From the NCBI GenBank assembly GCA_964405455.1, contig CAYOOA010000109.1:1-6184 (forward strand): DNA of 6,184 nt. Reading direction: 5' to 3'. The notes beneath the pieces are model-generated. The model worked only from the letters and a program-made list of their open reading frames with translations, ran no database searches and was not told the origin of the DNA. Position 1 is the first letter of the stretch. The number at the start of each line of letters is the position of its first letter. Shown piece by piece: positions 4,647-6,184 of the stretch. This DNA comes from CALESS01 sp964405455 (GTDB lineage: Bacteria; Chloroflexota; Anaerolineae; Anaerolineales; Anaerolineaceae). A program made the position numbers and the translations under genes.

Positions 4647-6184
4647 ATGTTGAGCGTCAATCGAATTTCAAAATCCTACGGCCTGGATACCGTTTTATCC
4701 AACATCAATTTCACCATTAATGCCGGCGAGCGCCTGGGTCTCATCGGACCCAACGGCTGCGGCAAAACCACCCTGCTGCGCATCCTGACCGGCTCTGAAC
4801 AGGCGGACGGCGGCACGTTCTTCTTCGATTCCCCTGGCACGCGGGTGGGCTACCTGCCGCAGGGTGCCGCCTTTGCGGAGGATGACACCCTGGGCGGCTA
4901 CATCCAGCGTTGCGAGGGCGGCCTGGATCGGCTCTCCGAGCGCCTGGCGGATCTCGCCGCCGGCCTGGGGGAGGATCCCCACCAGCCGGACCTGCAGGCC
5001 GAATACGACCGCACCCTGGCGGAGCTGCAATCCGCCGCCCAAAACGCCGGGCGCGGTGCCCCCGCCCTGGCTGCCCTCGGCCTGGACGGACTGCCCGCGG
5101 AGATGCCCGTCCGCAACCTGAGCGGCGGTCAAAAGACGCGCCTGGCCCTGGCCGGGGTACTGCTCTCCAACCCCAACCTGCTCCTGCTGGATGAACCCAC
5201 CAACCACCTGGACCTGGAAATGTTGGAATGGCTGGAAGACTGGCTGCTGGGCTTTCCCGGGGCGGTGCTGCTGGTCTCGCACGACCGCGCCTTTTTGGAC
5301 CAGGTCGCCACCGGCATCCTGGAGATTGACTCCCACACTCACGAACTGCGCGCCTACCCCGGCAATTACTCCGATTACCTGCAATTCAAGGAAAGCGAGC
5401 GCGCCCGCCAGTTGCAGGAATACTCCGACCAGCAGGTGGAGATTGCCCGCCTGCGCCAGGCCGCCCTGCACTTCCGCCAGATCGGGCGCTTCCGCGTCGG
5501 CGGCAAGGCGGATACCGGCGACAAGTTCGCCAAGGCCTTTTTCGCCAACCGCGGCAAGGGAACAATTGCCCGCGCCAAACACATCGAGGCGCGCATCGAC
5601 CAGTTGACCGGCGAAGACCGCATTGACCGCCCGGCGCGCTCGTGGCAGATGAAGATCGACCTGGACGGCACCGCCGAATCCGGGCGGGACGTGCTGGTGC
5701 TGGACGGCCTGACTGCCGGCTACCCCGGCAACCCGTTGCTCACGGACCTGGACCTGACCCTGCGCTACGGCCAGCGCGCTGTGCTGATCGGCCCCAACGG
5801 CTGCGGCAAGACCACCCTGCTGCGCACCGTCACCGGGCAGATCCCGCCGCTGGCGGGCAAGCTGCGTCTGGGCAGCGGCGTGCGCCTGGGCTACATGGAC
5901 CAGGAGCAGGCCGACCTGGACCCGGCCCTCAACCCGCTGACCAGCCTGTCCAGGGTGGGTGCCTTCAACGAAACCGAGGCGCGCTCCTTCCTCTCGCTCT
6001 ACCTGTTCAAGGGGGATGACGTCTTCACGCCGGTGGGCAAGCTCTCCTACGGAGAGCGGGCGCGGCTCTCGCTGGCCCTGCTGGTGGGCAGCGGTTGCAA
6101 CCTGCTGCTGCTGGATGAGCCCGTCAACCACCTGGATATCCCCGCCCGCGGCCGCTTTGAGCAGGCCCTGGGCAACTTCCACGG
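4647..6184 (+). CDS. ABC-F family ATPase (ribosome-associated), 3' partial
   Basis: ABC-F proteins are soluble paired ATPases without membrane domains that bind the ribosomal E site and act as translation factors or antibiotic-resistance ribosome-protection proteins. The frame is open for 512 codons to the window edge. The first ABC domain has Walker A GPNGCGKT (34-41), signature LSGGQ (158-162), Walker B with DEPTNHLD (182-189) and switch SHDR (211-214). An inter-domain linker follows YPGNYSDYL (237-245) and is rich in Arg, Gln and Lys to about 325, the region that reaches tRNA in this family. The second domain has GPNGCGKT (382-389), a variant signature LSYGE (466-470) and DEPVNHLD (490-497). 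Its switch His and the C-terminus are beyond the window. ATG 4647 has AGG 8 nt upstream; GTG 4641 is an in-frame alternative but too close to it. The terminator just ahead hints at attenuation. Housekeeping versus resistance type cannot be decided. Confidence 0.94.
   Translation, partial: MLSVNRISKSYGLDTVLSNINFTINAGERLGLIGPNGCGKTTLLRILTGSEQADGGTFFFDSPGTRVGYLPQGAAFAEDDTLGGYIQRCEGGLDRLSERLADLAAGLGEDPHQPDLQAEYDRTLAELQSAAQNAGRGAPALAALGLDGLPAEMPVRNLSGGQKTRLALAGVLLSNPNLLLLDEPTNHLDLEMLEWLEDWLLGFPGAVLLVSHDRAFLDQVATGILEIDSHTHELRAYPGNYSDYLQFKESERARQLQEYSDQQVEIARLRQAALHFRQIGRFRVGGKADTGDKFAKAFFANRGKGTIARAKHIEARIDQLTGEDRIDRPARSWQMKIDLDGTAESGRDVLVLDGLTAGYPGNPLLTDLDLTLRYGQRAVLIGPNGCGKTTLLRTVTGQIPPLAGKLRLGSGVRLGYMDQEQADLDPALNPLTSLSRVGAFNETEARSFLSLYLFKGDDVFTPVGKLSYGERARLSLALLVGSGCNLLLLDEPVNHLDIPARGRFEQALGNFH

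Noticed and set aside
4695..6182. A 495-codon open frame on the minus strand opposite the ABC-F gene
   Set aside because: It is the mirror of a GC-rich gene with strong codon bias; its translation is low-complexity (Gln, Ala, Gly, Val) without motifs, while the plus frame has all ABC-F motifs.

Overview
The window is GC-rich, densely coded bacterial DNA with one 100-N assembly gap (4452-4551), so it comes from a draft genome or metagenome bin. The protein styles suggest a Chloroflexota member, probably of the Anaerolineae. These are an OppB-type permease with a CGAVCGN loop, a small 'IEGPPPTFE...RTFNGPALVERC' protein, and an ABC-F ATPase with an LSYGE second signature. This placement rests on remembered family resemblance, not a search.

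Layout. (1) 1-1889, plus strand: the end of an oligopeptide/dipeptide ABC transporter operon. A 5'-truncated OppB/DppB-type permease overlaps an OppC/DppC-type permease by ATGA. (2) 1927-1956: a short convergent intergenic region with a hairpin terminator that can serve both strands and is stronger for the minus strand. (3) 1976-3226, minus strand: a complete PLP-dependent class V aminotransferase of the 'cysteine desulfurase-like' (VC1184) type, with the catalytic cysteine position occupied by Tyr. (4) 3227-3454: non-coding, with two imperfect hairpins that look like an interspersed repeat and a perfect 19-bp AT-rich hairpin. (5) 3455-3832, minus strand: a 125-aa protein whose long acidic tail ends in DDLPF, the tip typical of bacterial SSB. 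(6) 3833-4008: a divergent regulatory region with a candidate promoter each way and an inverted repeat spaced like the HspR (HAIR) operator. (7) 4009-4425, plus strand: a small heat-shock protein (Hsp20). (8) 4426-4646: the gap, a candidate leader ORF and a strong intrinsic terminator just before the next gene. (9) 4647 to the window end, plus strand: an ABC-F ATPase, truncated at its 3' end.

The genes do not form one pathway: the window spans the end of a peptide-uptake operon and several single-gene units. The two most promising observations are the SSB-like C-terminus on the small minus-strand protein and the possible transcription attenuator (short ORF plus terminator) before the ABC-F gene. 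No CRISPR array, tRNA, rRNA, insertion sequence or phage gene was seen.
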